The notes under the pieces: generated by a model
Told to the model about the DNA's origin: nothing
The model's input: the letters and a program-made list of their open reading frames with translations, nothing else
The model's database searches: none
Assembly (NCBI GenBank): GCA_013619035.1
Contig: JABXKX010000419.1
Location: 1 to 5,289 of the forward strand
DNA length: 5,289 bases
DNA from: Peptostreptococcaceae bacterium
GTDB lineage: Bacteria; Bacillota_A; Clostridia; Peptostreptococcales; Acidaminobacteraceae
Direction of reading: 5' to 3'
Part shown: positions 1 to 5,289 of the stretch, piece after piece
Numbering within the stretch: the stretch's first letter is position 1
Layout: each line of letters begins with the position of its first letter
Translations under genes and position numbers: made by a program

Positions 1-1012
1 TTGTTATACTATAAGGAAAATTTATAAATTCAGGTGCAATATTTATCTCAGTTACCAATATACTAATTGTTGTCGTATCATCTAAACCAGCTAAATCTGT
101 TGCGATTAAATCAAATGAATCAATTCCAACAAATCCTAATTTCGGATAATATATAAACGGATAACTTGTTGTGTCAAGACTCCCTTGTATTGAAGCTGCA
201 TCAATTGAGTAATTTAATTCATCTGTCAAATCAACATCAATTGCGTTTTGATCAATAAGAATAAATGATTCTTGTTCTACAGTAAGATGATATATACTTT
301 CTTCGAAATATGGCGCATCATTGTCTGGCATAACTGTTACTGTAACAGATGCTGTATCCGTTTGATTCATATCGTCTGTCACTTTTATTGTAAATGAATC
401 TGTACCATTTAAATTATGAGTTGGTATATAACTAATATTTCCTCCTGTTATCTCAACACTTCCATAAACCAATTCTCCAATTGCTGTGTAAACAAGACTC
501 TCAATATCTTCATCTGAAGCAGATATATCTAATAGTGTTACCATATCTTCAACAACATCAAAATTATAATTCACCTCCGTTAACATTGGTGCGTTGTTAA
601 TTTCAGGTTCTAGATTAATATCAATAATTAAATCAATACTTCCTTGTTTTGTACCATTATAACTTATCGTAAATTCATCTAAACCAGCATTATTATTGAC
701 ATACGTAAAAGTCGTTTTAATTGTTGTTTTTTTTACAATACTGCTTTGAGCTATAACTGTTGCATTACTCCCTATAACACTCCAATTATTTTGATCACCA
801 TCTTTAGAAGACGCCTTTAATACAAATTCAATGGTCTCTCCATAAGCTACGGTACTTGGTATTTCTGACTCCAATGTTACAATTGCTTTTGTTGGATCTC
901 CAGTTGGTGGTGGTTTTTTACCTCCTTTTTCTGCAAATGCTGGTGACAACAGCATCACAATCATCATTACTATCATTAACATAGATAGTATTGACCTCGT
1001 AGTCTTTTTCAT
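1..1012 (-). CDS. Secreted protein with tandem cadherin-like/Ig-like repeats (3' end missing)
   Basis: The reading frame starts with ATG at 1012 and stays open for 337 codons to the left edge, so the C-terminus and any cell-wall anchor are not visible. Residues 1-27 form a clear Sec signal peptide: KKTTR basic start, a Met/Ile/Val/Leu core, and a likely cut after AFA at 25-27. A short Gly/Lys/Pro linker follows (about 28-40). Residues 40-137 form a beta-rich domain. Two repeats of 92-93 residues follow, each opening with an N-x-A-P motif (139-142, 231-234, with a third starting at 324-327). They carry a D-x-D-type acidic pair in the ASDED or IDVDL segment, a DSFTIKVTDD or DSFDLIATD strand, and close with VTVTV or ISILVTE. 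This pattern is typical of cadherin-like, calcium-binding or bacterial Ig-like tandem repeats in extracellular adhesins and large surface proteins. The exact Pfam family and the ligand cannot be read from this fragment. AAAGGAG at 1021-1027 lies 8 bases before the ATG and supports this start. Confidence 0.88.
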   Translation of the reverse strand, partial: MKKTTRSILSMLMIVMMIVMLLSPAFAEKGGKKPPPTGDPTKAIVTLESEIPSTVAYGETIEFVLKASSKDGDQNNWSVIGSNATVIAQSSIVKKTTIKTTFTYVNNNAGLDEFTISYNGTKQGSIDLIIDINLEPEINNAPMLTEVNYNFDVVEDMVTLLDISASDEDIESLVYTAIGELVYGSVEITGGNISYIPTHNLNGTDSFTIKVTDDMNQTDTASVTVTVMPDNDAPYFEESIYHLTVEQESFILIDQNAIDVDLTDELNYSIDAASIQGSLDTTSYPFIYYPKLGFVGIDSFDLIATDLAGLDDTTTISILVTEINIAPEFINFPYSIT

Positions 1013-1020
1013 CTTAATCT

Positions 1021-1027
1021 CTCCTTT
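1021..1027 (-). promoter_or_regulatory. Ribosome binding site of the surface-protein gene
   Basis: On the minus strand this reads AAAGGAG, 8 bases before the ATG at 1012. It lies only about 10 bases after the T tract of the leader hairpin at 1038-1060, so termination at that hairpin would stop transcription just before the start site is made. Confidence 0.8.
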
Positions 1028-1037
1028 TTCAAAAACT

Positions 1038-1060
1038 AAAAAACGGCCTGCTGGCCGGTT
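1038..1060 (-). terminator. Intrinsic-terminator-like hairpin in the leader of the surface-protein gene
   Basis: On the minus strand CGGCC (1057-1053), loop AGCA (1052-1049) and GGCCG (1048-1044) form a 5-bp all-GC stem followed at once by six T (1043-1038), one A-G step and five more T. A C/T mismatch and two A-T pairs could extend the stem. There is no T tract on the plus strand, so it acts only leftward. It lies within the 5' leader of the gene starting at 1012, not after a gene, which suggests attenuation rather than simple end-of-operon termination. The stem is short, so efficiency is uncertain. Confidence 0.6.
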
Positions 1061-1118
1061 ACGCTACTGGCTAAAAGAAGAAAAAGCGTCCAAATACATC
1101 TTCTTTATCTTAGCCTCC
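1044..1118 (-). promoter_or_regulatory. Candidate structured leader RNA with pseudoknot, unassigned class
   Basis: Read on the minus strand, GGCTA (1115-1111) pairs with TAGCC (1073-1069) and AAAGAAG (1106-1100) pairs with CTTCTTT (1080-1074). This gives a 12-bp hairpin with a 4-base bulge and a 19-base loop. The loop holds ACGCT (1089-1085), which is complementary to AGCGT (1065-1061) just past the hairpin. That is the geometry of an H-type pseudoknot. GG at 1091-1090 could also pair with CC at 1058-1057, and this would take one base of the terminator stem that follows. The 3' half (1044-1071) is strongly GC-rich in an AT-rich intergenic region. I compared it from memory with GEMM/c-di-GMP-I, preQ1, fluoride, ZTP and guanidine-III classes and found no match. 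The structure is seen by eye; its regulatory role is inferred. Confidence 0.45.
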
Positions 1119-1172
1119 AAAATATATACTTAATATATATCCAAATATATCGTAATTACTCATATTTTCTAT

Positions 1173-1201
1173 AAAAAAGTGTCCTCACAAAACACTTTTT
1201 T
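1173..1201. terminator. Bidirectional hairpin terminator candidate
   Basis: AAAAAAGTGT (1173-1182) and ACACTTTTTT (1192-1201) are perfect inverted repeats of 10 bp around a 9-base loop. The arms give an A tract before and a T tract after the stem on either strand, as in bidirectional intrinsic terminators. Only four pairs lie outside the A/T tracts and only two of them are G-C, so the stem is weak. On the minus strand it would be a second stop signal after the recR terminator, ahead of the surface-protein gene. No plus-strand gene is visible that would need it. Confidence 0.5.
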
Positions 1202-1229
1202 AATTTTATATGTCCTTCTTTCTGTAAAT

Positions 1230-1267
1230 AAAAAAATACATTATAATGACTTTCTCATTATAATGTA
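1230..1267 (-). terminator. Rho-independent terminator after recR
   Basis: TACATTATAATGA (1237-1249) and its perfect inverted repeat (1255-1267) form a 13-bp stem with a 5-base loop. On the minus strand it is followed by seven T (1236-1230). It begins 21 bases after the recR stop codon, so it very probably ends the transcript carrying dnaX, ybaB and recR. The stem is AT-rich but long and perfect, which is common in low-GC Firmicutes. Confidence 0.85.
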
Positions 1268-1288
1268 CCTTAAATATCTAATACATCA

Positions 1289-1885
1289 CTATAACTTTCT
1301 TCTGCCTTCTAAAGACTTACTTAAAGTTACTTCATCAGCATACTCTAAATCACCACCGATTGGTATACCATGTGCTATTCTAGAAACATCTATTCCCAAA
1401 GGTGAAATAATTCTAGAAATATACATCGCAGTTGCTTCACCTTCAATGGTAGGATTAGTCGCTACAATAATTTCCTTTATGTTATGATCCGATAATCGAT
1501 GTAACAGTTCTTTTATTTTGATATCATCCGGTCCTATGCCATCCATAGGAGAAATTGCACCATGAAGCACATGATAGAGACCTTTATATTCTCTTGTCCT
1601 CTCTATTGCAATAACATCCTTTGAGCTCTCTACGACACAGATAATACTTTGATCTCTTTTTTCATTGGTACAAAAAATACAAGGATCAACATCTGTAATA
1701 TTGAAACACACCGAACAAAACCTTGTTTTTCTTTTAGCCTCAACGATCGCATTGGCCAAACCAAAAGCTTGATCTTCTCTAATGCTCAGAACATGAAACG
1801 CCAATCTTTGAGCTGTTTTTCTACCGATACCAGGTAACTTAGAAAATTCATCGATTAATTTTGATACGGGTGCTATAAAATTCAT
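1289..1885 (-). CDS. recR: Recombination mediator protein RecR
   Basis: This 198-residue protein has the full RecR layout and the usual family length. It has an N-terminal helix-hairpin-helix ([17 protein letters not shown], 17-33), a four-cysteine zinc finger (C57, C60, C69, C72), and a Toprim domain of about 79-175 with the acidic E86 in CVVESSKD and the [10 protein letters not shown] segment (143-152). The conserved C-terminal [16 protein letters not shown] (173-188) follows. RecR works in the cytoplasm with RecO and RecF: the ring-shaped oligomer helps load RecA on gapped, SSB-coated DNA during repair. The ATG at 1885 is preceded by GAGG five bases upstream, and this site touches the ybaB stop codon. 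The gap to ybaB is 9 bases, so the two are probably translationally coupled. The stop is TAG at 1291-1289. Nothing is missing or unusual. Confidence 0.97.
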   Translation of the reverse strand: MNFIAPVSKLIDEFSKLPGIGRKTAQRLAFHVLSIREDQAFGLANAIVEAKRKTRFCSVCFNITDVDPCIFCTNEKRDQSIICVVESSKDVIAIERTREYKGLYHVLHGAISPMDGIGPDDIKIKELLHRLSDHNIKEIIVATNPTIEGEATAMYISRIISPLGIDVSRIAHGIPIGGDLEYADEVTLSKSLEGRRKL

Positions 1886-1894
1886 ATTTACCTC

Positions 1895-2233
1895 TTAGAA
1901 TAATCCTGGCATTTTCATACCACCAGTCATGCTACCCATAGCATCACTCATTGCTTTTTCAGCTGATGAAATAGCATCATTAACTGCAACTATAATTAGA
2001 TCTTGAAGCATCTCAATATCATCTGGATCAACAATTTCTTCTTTTAACTCAATTGAAGTAATCTCTTTTTTACCATTTGCAATAACTTTGATCGCACCGC
2101 CACCAGCAGTTGCTTCAAATTCTTGATCTTCAATCTCAGCTTGTTTTACCTCCATATTTTTTTGCATTTGTTGAACTTGTTTCATCATGTTGCCCATATT
2201 TCCTGGTACTTGTGGTCTTCTTCCTTTAGCCAT
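1895..2233 (-). CDS. ybaB: YbaB/EbfC family nucleoid-associated DNA-binding protein
   Basis: The product is a 112-residue YbaB/EbfC protein, close to the family's usual length. It has a basic Gly/Pro N-terminal tail (KGRRPQVPG), a first long helix rich in Met/Gln/Lys (about 15-36), a central beta region with AGGGAIKV (43-50) and NGKKEITSIEL (53-63), the conserved VDPDD turn (68-72), a second helix to about 99, and a Met/Gly-rich tail. Family members are small dimers shaped like tweezers that bind DNA and associate with the nucleoid. Their link to RecFOR repair rests mainly on the constant dnaX-ybaB-recR neighbourhood. I chose the ATG at 2233 because GGAG (2245-2242) lies 8 bases upstream. A longer frame from GTG at 2242 would add only three residues and its start codon would overlap that same GGAG. 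The stop codon is TAA, 9 bases before recR. Confidence 0.95.
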   Translation of the reverse strand: MAKGRRPQVPGNMGNMMKQVQQMQKNMEVKQAEIEDQEFEATAGGGAIKVIANGKKEITSIELKEEIVDPDDIEMLQDLIIVAVNDAISSAEKAMSDAMGSMTGGMKMPGLF

Positions 2234-2241
2234 AATAGTCA

Positions 2242-2245
2242 CTCC
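2242..2245 (-). promoter_or_regulatory. Ribosome binding site that decides the ybaB start
   Basis: The minus strand reads GGAG here, with an 8-base spacer to the ATG at 2233. The alternative in-frame GTG (2242-2240) starts on the last G of this motif, so a ribosome placed by it cannot use that GTG. This favours the 112-residue product. Confidence 0.75.
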
Positions 2246-2275
2246 ATTTCTATTGTTTTTTATATTTTATCATTT

Positions 2276-3931
2276 TTAGTCTTGGAACTCTAATTTATTT
2301 TTGTGTTCCCCTAAAAAATTATATAGTTTTTCTTCATCCGTTTCTATAGTTTCATTAGAATTTTGATCATCTTGATTCTTTATTATATATTTTACTCTTA
2401 ATTGTCTACCATATACCTGGAAAATTCCACGTTCTACGAGTTCTTTATTCTCTGGTTTGTCTATCGCAATCATGTGAAATCCATAACCTTCTCCATATGA
2501 AATACAAACTGAATTATCAACAAGACCTTCAAAATGTCCATCAATTAACAATGCATGAGTTGCTACTTTTTCATTCTTAACATATGCTAGAACATCTTCC
2601 CATAAATCTTCAAGGTCATCTTGATTTGATATGTCATCAGCAGAGTCATACGCAACTTGAGGTGTTTCTTCTACTTCAACAGGCGACTCTACTTCTGGCT
2701 CAACCTCTAATGATCTTTCAATTGTTTTTTCCACTTTCGGTTGGTTGTCAATTGCTGGTGTTGCTGGTTGTACCATTCTCGGTGCCGGTCTTTTTTCCAA
2801 AGATTCAACTCTTTGTGAAAGTGCTTCAATTGAAGTTTCTAAATCTGGTTGTAACATCTTTATAAGACCAATTTCTAAAATAACCCGAGCATTAGATGAC
2901 CATTTTGAGTCCACTTCAACTTGAGTCAATATATTAATACTTCTTATCAATAAATCCAATGAAATTTCATTTGCCTGTTCTTTTACTTTAAGTAAGGTTT
3001 CTTCAGAGACATTAATCATAGCAGAAATATCAGTAGCAATTTTTGCAAGCATCAAATGTCTTAAATACTCAATCAGCTGATTGGTAAATCTTTTTAAGTC
3101 TTTTCCATTTACAACAACATCATTCAAATATGTTAATACACTTTTACCATCTTTATTATGAAGTGCACCTACTATAGAAAAAATAGTTTCTTCCGTTACA
3201 AGACCTAATACATCTGTTAAAACATCTACCGAAATATGTTTTTCCTTATTGGCAGCAAAACACTGCTCCAAAATACTTAGTGAATCTCTTGCAGCGCCAT
3301 CTGCAAGTCTTGCAATTTGTTCTAAGGCAATATCCTCATAAGTGTAGTCACTCGTTATGCATATTGATTGCATTAATCCCTTAATATCATTTTGCTTAAT
3401 TCGCTTCAATTCATACTTTTGACATCTTGAAATAATAGTTGCTGGTATTTTATGTATCTCTGTTGTTGCAAAAATAAAGATAACATAACTCGGTGGCTCT
3501 TCTAACGTTTTAAGCAAAGCATTAAAAGCTCCTATTGAAAGCATATGAACCTCATCGATGATATAAACTTTGTATTTCATTTTTGACGGTGGATATTTGG
3601 TTTTTTCTCTTAGATCCCTTATATCATCCACACCATTGTTAGACGCAGCATCAATTTCAATAATATCTATTGCATTATCAGCCAATGCAGATAAACAATT
3701 TTCACATTCATTACACGGATTACCATCTTGTGAATTCAAACAATTTAGTGCTCTTGCAAATATTTTTGCTGTTGATGTTTTACCCGTTCCTCTTATACCA
3801 CTAAATAAATAGGCATGACCAACATTTTCTGTTAACATTTGATTTTTCAATGTTTCGGTAATATGCTCTTGACCAATAACTTCTTCAAAGACTTTTGGTC
3901 TAAATTTTCTGTATAATGCTTTATAATCCAT
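2276..3931 (-). CDS. dnaX: DNA polymerase III subunit tau/gamma (clamp loader ATPase)
   Basis: This 551-residue protein is the ATP-driven clamp-loader subunit that opens and loads the beta sliding clamp at the replication fork. The N-terminus YKALYRKFRP is typical. The AAA+ core has Walker A GIRGTGKT (45-52), a zinc module with C64, C73, C76 and C79, Walker B IIDEVHML (124-131), sensor 1 FATTE (154-158), the SRC arginine-finger motif (168-170) and sensor 2 GAARDS (212-217, R215). The clamp-loader collar domain follows to about 375. A Pro/Glu-rich, acidic linker spans about 381-440 and leads to a C-terminal domain (about 440-551) of the tau type, expected to contact polymerase and helicase. 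The ATG at 3931 has AAAGGAG five bases upstream, and that site overlaps the stop of the HD-GYP gene. Two A6 runs lie in the linker, at 2791-2796 and 2725-2730. Neither is a canonical in-frame slippery heptamer, so a shorter gamma form is possible but not shown. Confidence 0.98.
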   Translation of the reverse strand: MDYKALYRKFRPKVFEEVIGQEHITETLKNQMLTENVGHAYLFSGIRGTGKTSTAKIFARALNCLNSQDGNPCNECENCLSALADNAIDIIEIDAASNNGVDDIRDLREKTKYPPSKMKYKVYIIDEVHMLSIGAFNALLKTLEEPPSYVIFIFATTEIHKIPATIISRCQKYELKRIKQNDIKGLMQSICITSDYTYEDIALEQIARLADGAARDSLSILEQCFAANKEKHISVDVLTDVLGLVTEETIFSIVGALHNKDGKSVLTYLNDVVVNGKDLKRFTNQLIEYLRHLMLAKIATDISAMINVSEETLLKVKEQANEISLDLLIRSINILTQVEVDSKWSSNARVILEIGLIKMLQPDLETSIEALSQRVESLEKRPAPRMVQPATPAIDNQPKVEKTIERSLEVEPEVESPVEVEETPQVAYDSADDISNQDDLEDLWEDVLAYVKNEKVATHALLIDGHFEGLVDNSVCISYGEGYGFHMIAIDKPENKELVERGIFQVYGRQLRVKYIIKNQDDQNSNETIETDEEKLYNFLGEHKNKLEFQD

Positions 3932-3936
3932 TAAAT

Positions 3937-3943
3937 CTCCTTT
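3937..3943 (-). promoter_or_regulatory. dnaX ribosome binding site overlapping the upstream stop codon
   Basis: The minus strand reads AAAGGAG here, inside TAAAGGAG, so the TAA stop of the HD-GYP gene (3944-3942) shares bases with the dnaX Shine-Dalgarno site. With a 5-base spacer to the ATG at 3931, ribosomes ending on the upstream gene would be placed to restart on dnaX. This indicates co-transcription and probable translational coupling. Confidence 0.75.
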
Positions 3944-5289
3944 ATGATGCCATTTGTCTCAATTTCATTATGACATGTTCCATTATATTTACAACCTCTG
4001 GACAAAACTGTTCCCCACTACACGCTTTTAACTCTAAAAATGCTTGATCAAAGGTTCTTGCTTGTTGATATGATCTATTACTCGTCATTGCATCAAAAGC
4101 ATCAGCAACACCTATTATTCTAGCAGAAAGCGGCAATGAATCAATATCAATGTCCGGATAACCCAACAAATCAAATCTTTTATGATGTAAAAGTACACCA
4201 TCCACGATATGTGGATGTAATTTCATCTCCGAAACTATTCTTCCGCCATTTAAAGGATGTTTCTTTATCTGTTTAAACTCTTCTTCTGTTAATTTTCCTT
4301 CTTTGGTTAAAATCAAATCAGAAATACCAATCTTGCCAATATCATGTAGTAATCCAGCAATATCAATATAATTTACTTCTTCTTCCGTAAGACCCATTTC
4401 TTCAGCAATCATTCTCGAATACTGAGCGACTCTAATTGAGTGGTTTTCTGTATAAGTATCTTTAGCCTCCACTGTTGATGCTAGGGCTTTTATTATATTG
4501 AAATAATTACTCTCGATTTCTTCATACATTCTTGCTTTTTCAATTGCAGCAGATGCTTGGTTTGTAAATACTTTTAATATTTTCAAATCTGATTCTGTCA
4601 AATGCTTTCTAAGTCCCATTGACATAACACCAATAGTTGTACCATCATACTCTAATGGTAAAAATATCAGTTCAGCAGATTGTTCAACTACTGTATAAAC
4701 TTCTTGATAATTATCATAATCTTGTTCATTCTTATCACTAATAATTATAATTTTACTTTCTTTTATAGCTTTACCAGAAATATCTTTATCAATATCCAAA
4801 AATTTTTCTTGAACCAATCCATAAAATTCACCAATGCCAGCCTTTAATTCTAATCTACCTTTATCATCTACCATTCTAATTGTACAAACAAGTGGATTTA
4901 AGAGTTTTTCAATACGAATAACGATATGTTTTAGTAGATAATCTAATTTTTCTGGACGGGTTAAAATTTCACTGATTTCATTTAAGGTATTGGAAATGTT
5001 CTTTTTCTGTTCCATCTGCTTTTCAATGTACCGTTCTTCAGTGATTTCTCTGCATACACCCTGGATTTTAACCACTTTCCCATTTATGAAAATACGATTG
5101 GTACTACAAGAAAATATCTCTTCGCTTTCATGATCCTTAGTAACAAATGTTAAGTCTACTGATTCCAAGTCATTAAAGAAAATCTCTTGGAATATATCTT
5201 CATTACCATAGTTTCTTTGAAGTATATTTACTAACTTTACACCAATAAGATCTTGAACATTATAACCCAATTTATCATATACCATGTTA
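3942..5289 (-). CDS. PAS-GAF-HD-GYP protein, probable cyclic-di-GMP phosphodiesterase (5' end missing)
   Basis: The frame is open to the right edge, and a codon for Asn precedes the first visible ATG (5285). The visible start, YDKLGYNVQDLIG, matches the middle of a PAS domain, so the true N-terminus lies outside the window and that ATG is probably internal. Numbering from it, residues 1-90 are the rest of a PAS/PAC domain (CREITEE near 78-84), a short helix follows, and about 100-250 is a GAF domain (LIFLPLEYDGTTIGVMSMG, 206-224). Residues 260-447 are HD-GYP: H282, HD at 314-315 with GKIGI (317-321), H343, HH at 367-368, GYP at 375-377 and D395 in VADAFDAMT. All expected metal ligands of the family are present, so hydrolysis of cyclic di-GMP is likely, with PAS and GAF as signal inputs. 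No membrane segment is visible in this part. The usual DG in HHxxxDGxGYP reads DL (372-373). The stop is 10 bases before dnaX. Confidence 0.92.
   Translation of the reverse strand, partial: NMVYDKLGYNVQDLIGVKLVNILQRNYGNEDIFQEIFFNDLESVDLTFVTKDHESEEIFSCSTNRIFINGKVVKIQGVCREITEERYIEKQMEQKKNISNTLNEISEILTRPEKLDYLLKHIVIRIEKLLNPLVCTIRMVDDKGRLELKAGIGEFYGLVQEKFLDIDKDISGKAIKESKIIIISDKNEQDYDNYQEVYTVVEQSAELIFLPLEYDGTTIGVMSMGLRKHLTESDLKILKVFTNQASAAIEKARMYEEIESNYFNIIKALASTVEAKDTYTENHSIRVAQYSRMIAEEMGLTEEEVNYIDIAGLLHDIGKIGISDLILTKEGKLTEEEFKQIKKHPLNGGRIVSEMKLHPHIVDGVLLHHKRFDLLGYPDIDIDSLPLSARIIGVADAFDAMTSNRSYQQARTFDQAFLELKACSGEQFCPEVVNIMEHVIMKLRQMAS

Noticed and set aside
1064..1099. An 11-codon leader peptide frame (ATG at 1099, TAG at 1066-1064) ending just before the leader terminator hairpin, with GGAGG at 1118-1114.
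   Set aside because: The spacer from GGAGG to the ATG is 14 bases, too long for efficient initiation. The frame has no run of a single regulatory amino acid, and its start lies in the hairpin loop. It is not listed as a gene.
1118..1170. A promoter for the surface-protein gene in the AT-rich stretch (TATATT-like boxes on the minus strand).
   Set aside because: Many TATA-like hexamers occur by composition, and none pairs with a good -35 box at 16-18 bases. I could not choose one with support.
1013..1230. A c-di-GMP-I (GEMM) riboswitch was considered for the surface-protein leader because GGACGC and a following AGCC segment resemble parts of it.
   Set aside because: The conserved GGCAAACC segment, the tetraloop-receptor layout and the closing stem are not found, and the fold seen here is a hairpin-loop pseudoknot instead.
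1179..1487. Plus-strand open frames across recR and dnaX (such as 1179-1487, 2584-2865 and 3570-3812).
   Set aside because: They lie antisense to well-conserved genes, have no recognisable domains and lack good ribosome binding sites. They are shadows of the minus-strand coding frames.
2234..2275. A small RNA such as the SRP RNA, which often sits next to dnaX in Firmicutes.
   Set aside because: The spacer between dnaX and ybaB is only 42 bases and the one upstream of dnaX is 10 bases. There is no room and no SRP RNA signature.
2791..2797. A canonical dnaX slippery heptamer A AAA AAG.
   Set aside because: The bases AAAAAAG are present, but the reading frame splits them as AA|AAA|AG, not A|AAA|AAG, so the known E. 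coli-type tandem slip does not apply. Only weaker slippage remains possible and is noted as a finding.
2876..2920. Mycoplasma-type code with UGA read as tryptophan, considered because of the low GC.
   Set aside because: Tryptophan in dnaX is encoded by TGG, and no conserved frame contains an internal TGA, so the standard code fits.

Overview
The window is about one third GC. All of its convincing genes lie on the minus strand. The AT-rich composition, strong AGGAG-type ribosome binding sites, the conserved dnaX-ybaB-recR order, a PAS-GAF-HD-GYP protein and a secreted repeat protein with a Gram-positive-style signal peptide together suggest a Clostridia-like Firmicute. This placement is an inference from gene content and protein style; no marker here fixes the genus. 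The standard genetic code fits, since tryptophan is encoded by TGG and all four complete stop codons are TAA or TAG.

Reading in the direction of transcription (right to left), the window opens inside a cyclic-di-GMP phosphodiesterase-type gene (partial PAS, GAF, HD-GYP; 5289 to 3942) whose 5' end lies beyond the right edge. Ten bases later comes dnaX (clamp-loader tau/gamma subunit, 3931 to 2276), then a YbaB/EbfC nucleoid-associated protein gene (2233 to 1895), then recR (1885 to 1289). The gaps are 10, 42 and 9 bases, and ribosome binding sites overlap the preceding stop codon at two junctions, so the block is very probably one operon. It ends at a 13-bp perfect hairpin with a seven-T tract (1230-1267). 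A second, bidirectional hairpin follows at 1173-1201.

After these terminators comes a leader of about 160 bases that contains a locally GC-rich, potentially pseudoknotted RNA structure ending in an intrinsic-terminator-like hairpin (1038-1118). It sits directly upstream of a gene for a secreted protein with tandem cadherin-like/Ig-like repeats of about 92 residues (1012 to 1), whose 3' end runs off the left edge.

Functionally, dnaX, ybaB and recR form a conserved replication and recombination-repair group: clamp loading, DNA or nucleoid binding, and RecFOR-pathway repair. The HD-GYP gene upstream is an uncommon partner and may tie second-messenger turnover to transcription of this group, perhaps only through read-through. 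The least explained element is the structured leader of the surface-protein gene. It looks like an attenuator or riboswitch-type element, but I could not match it to a known class.
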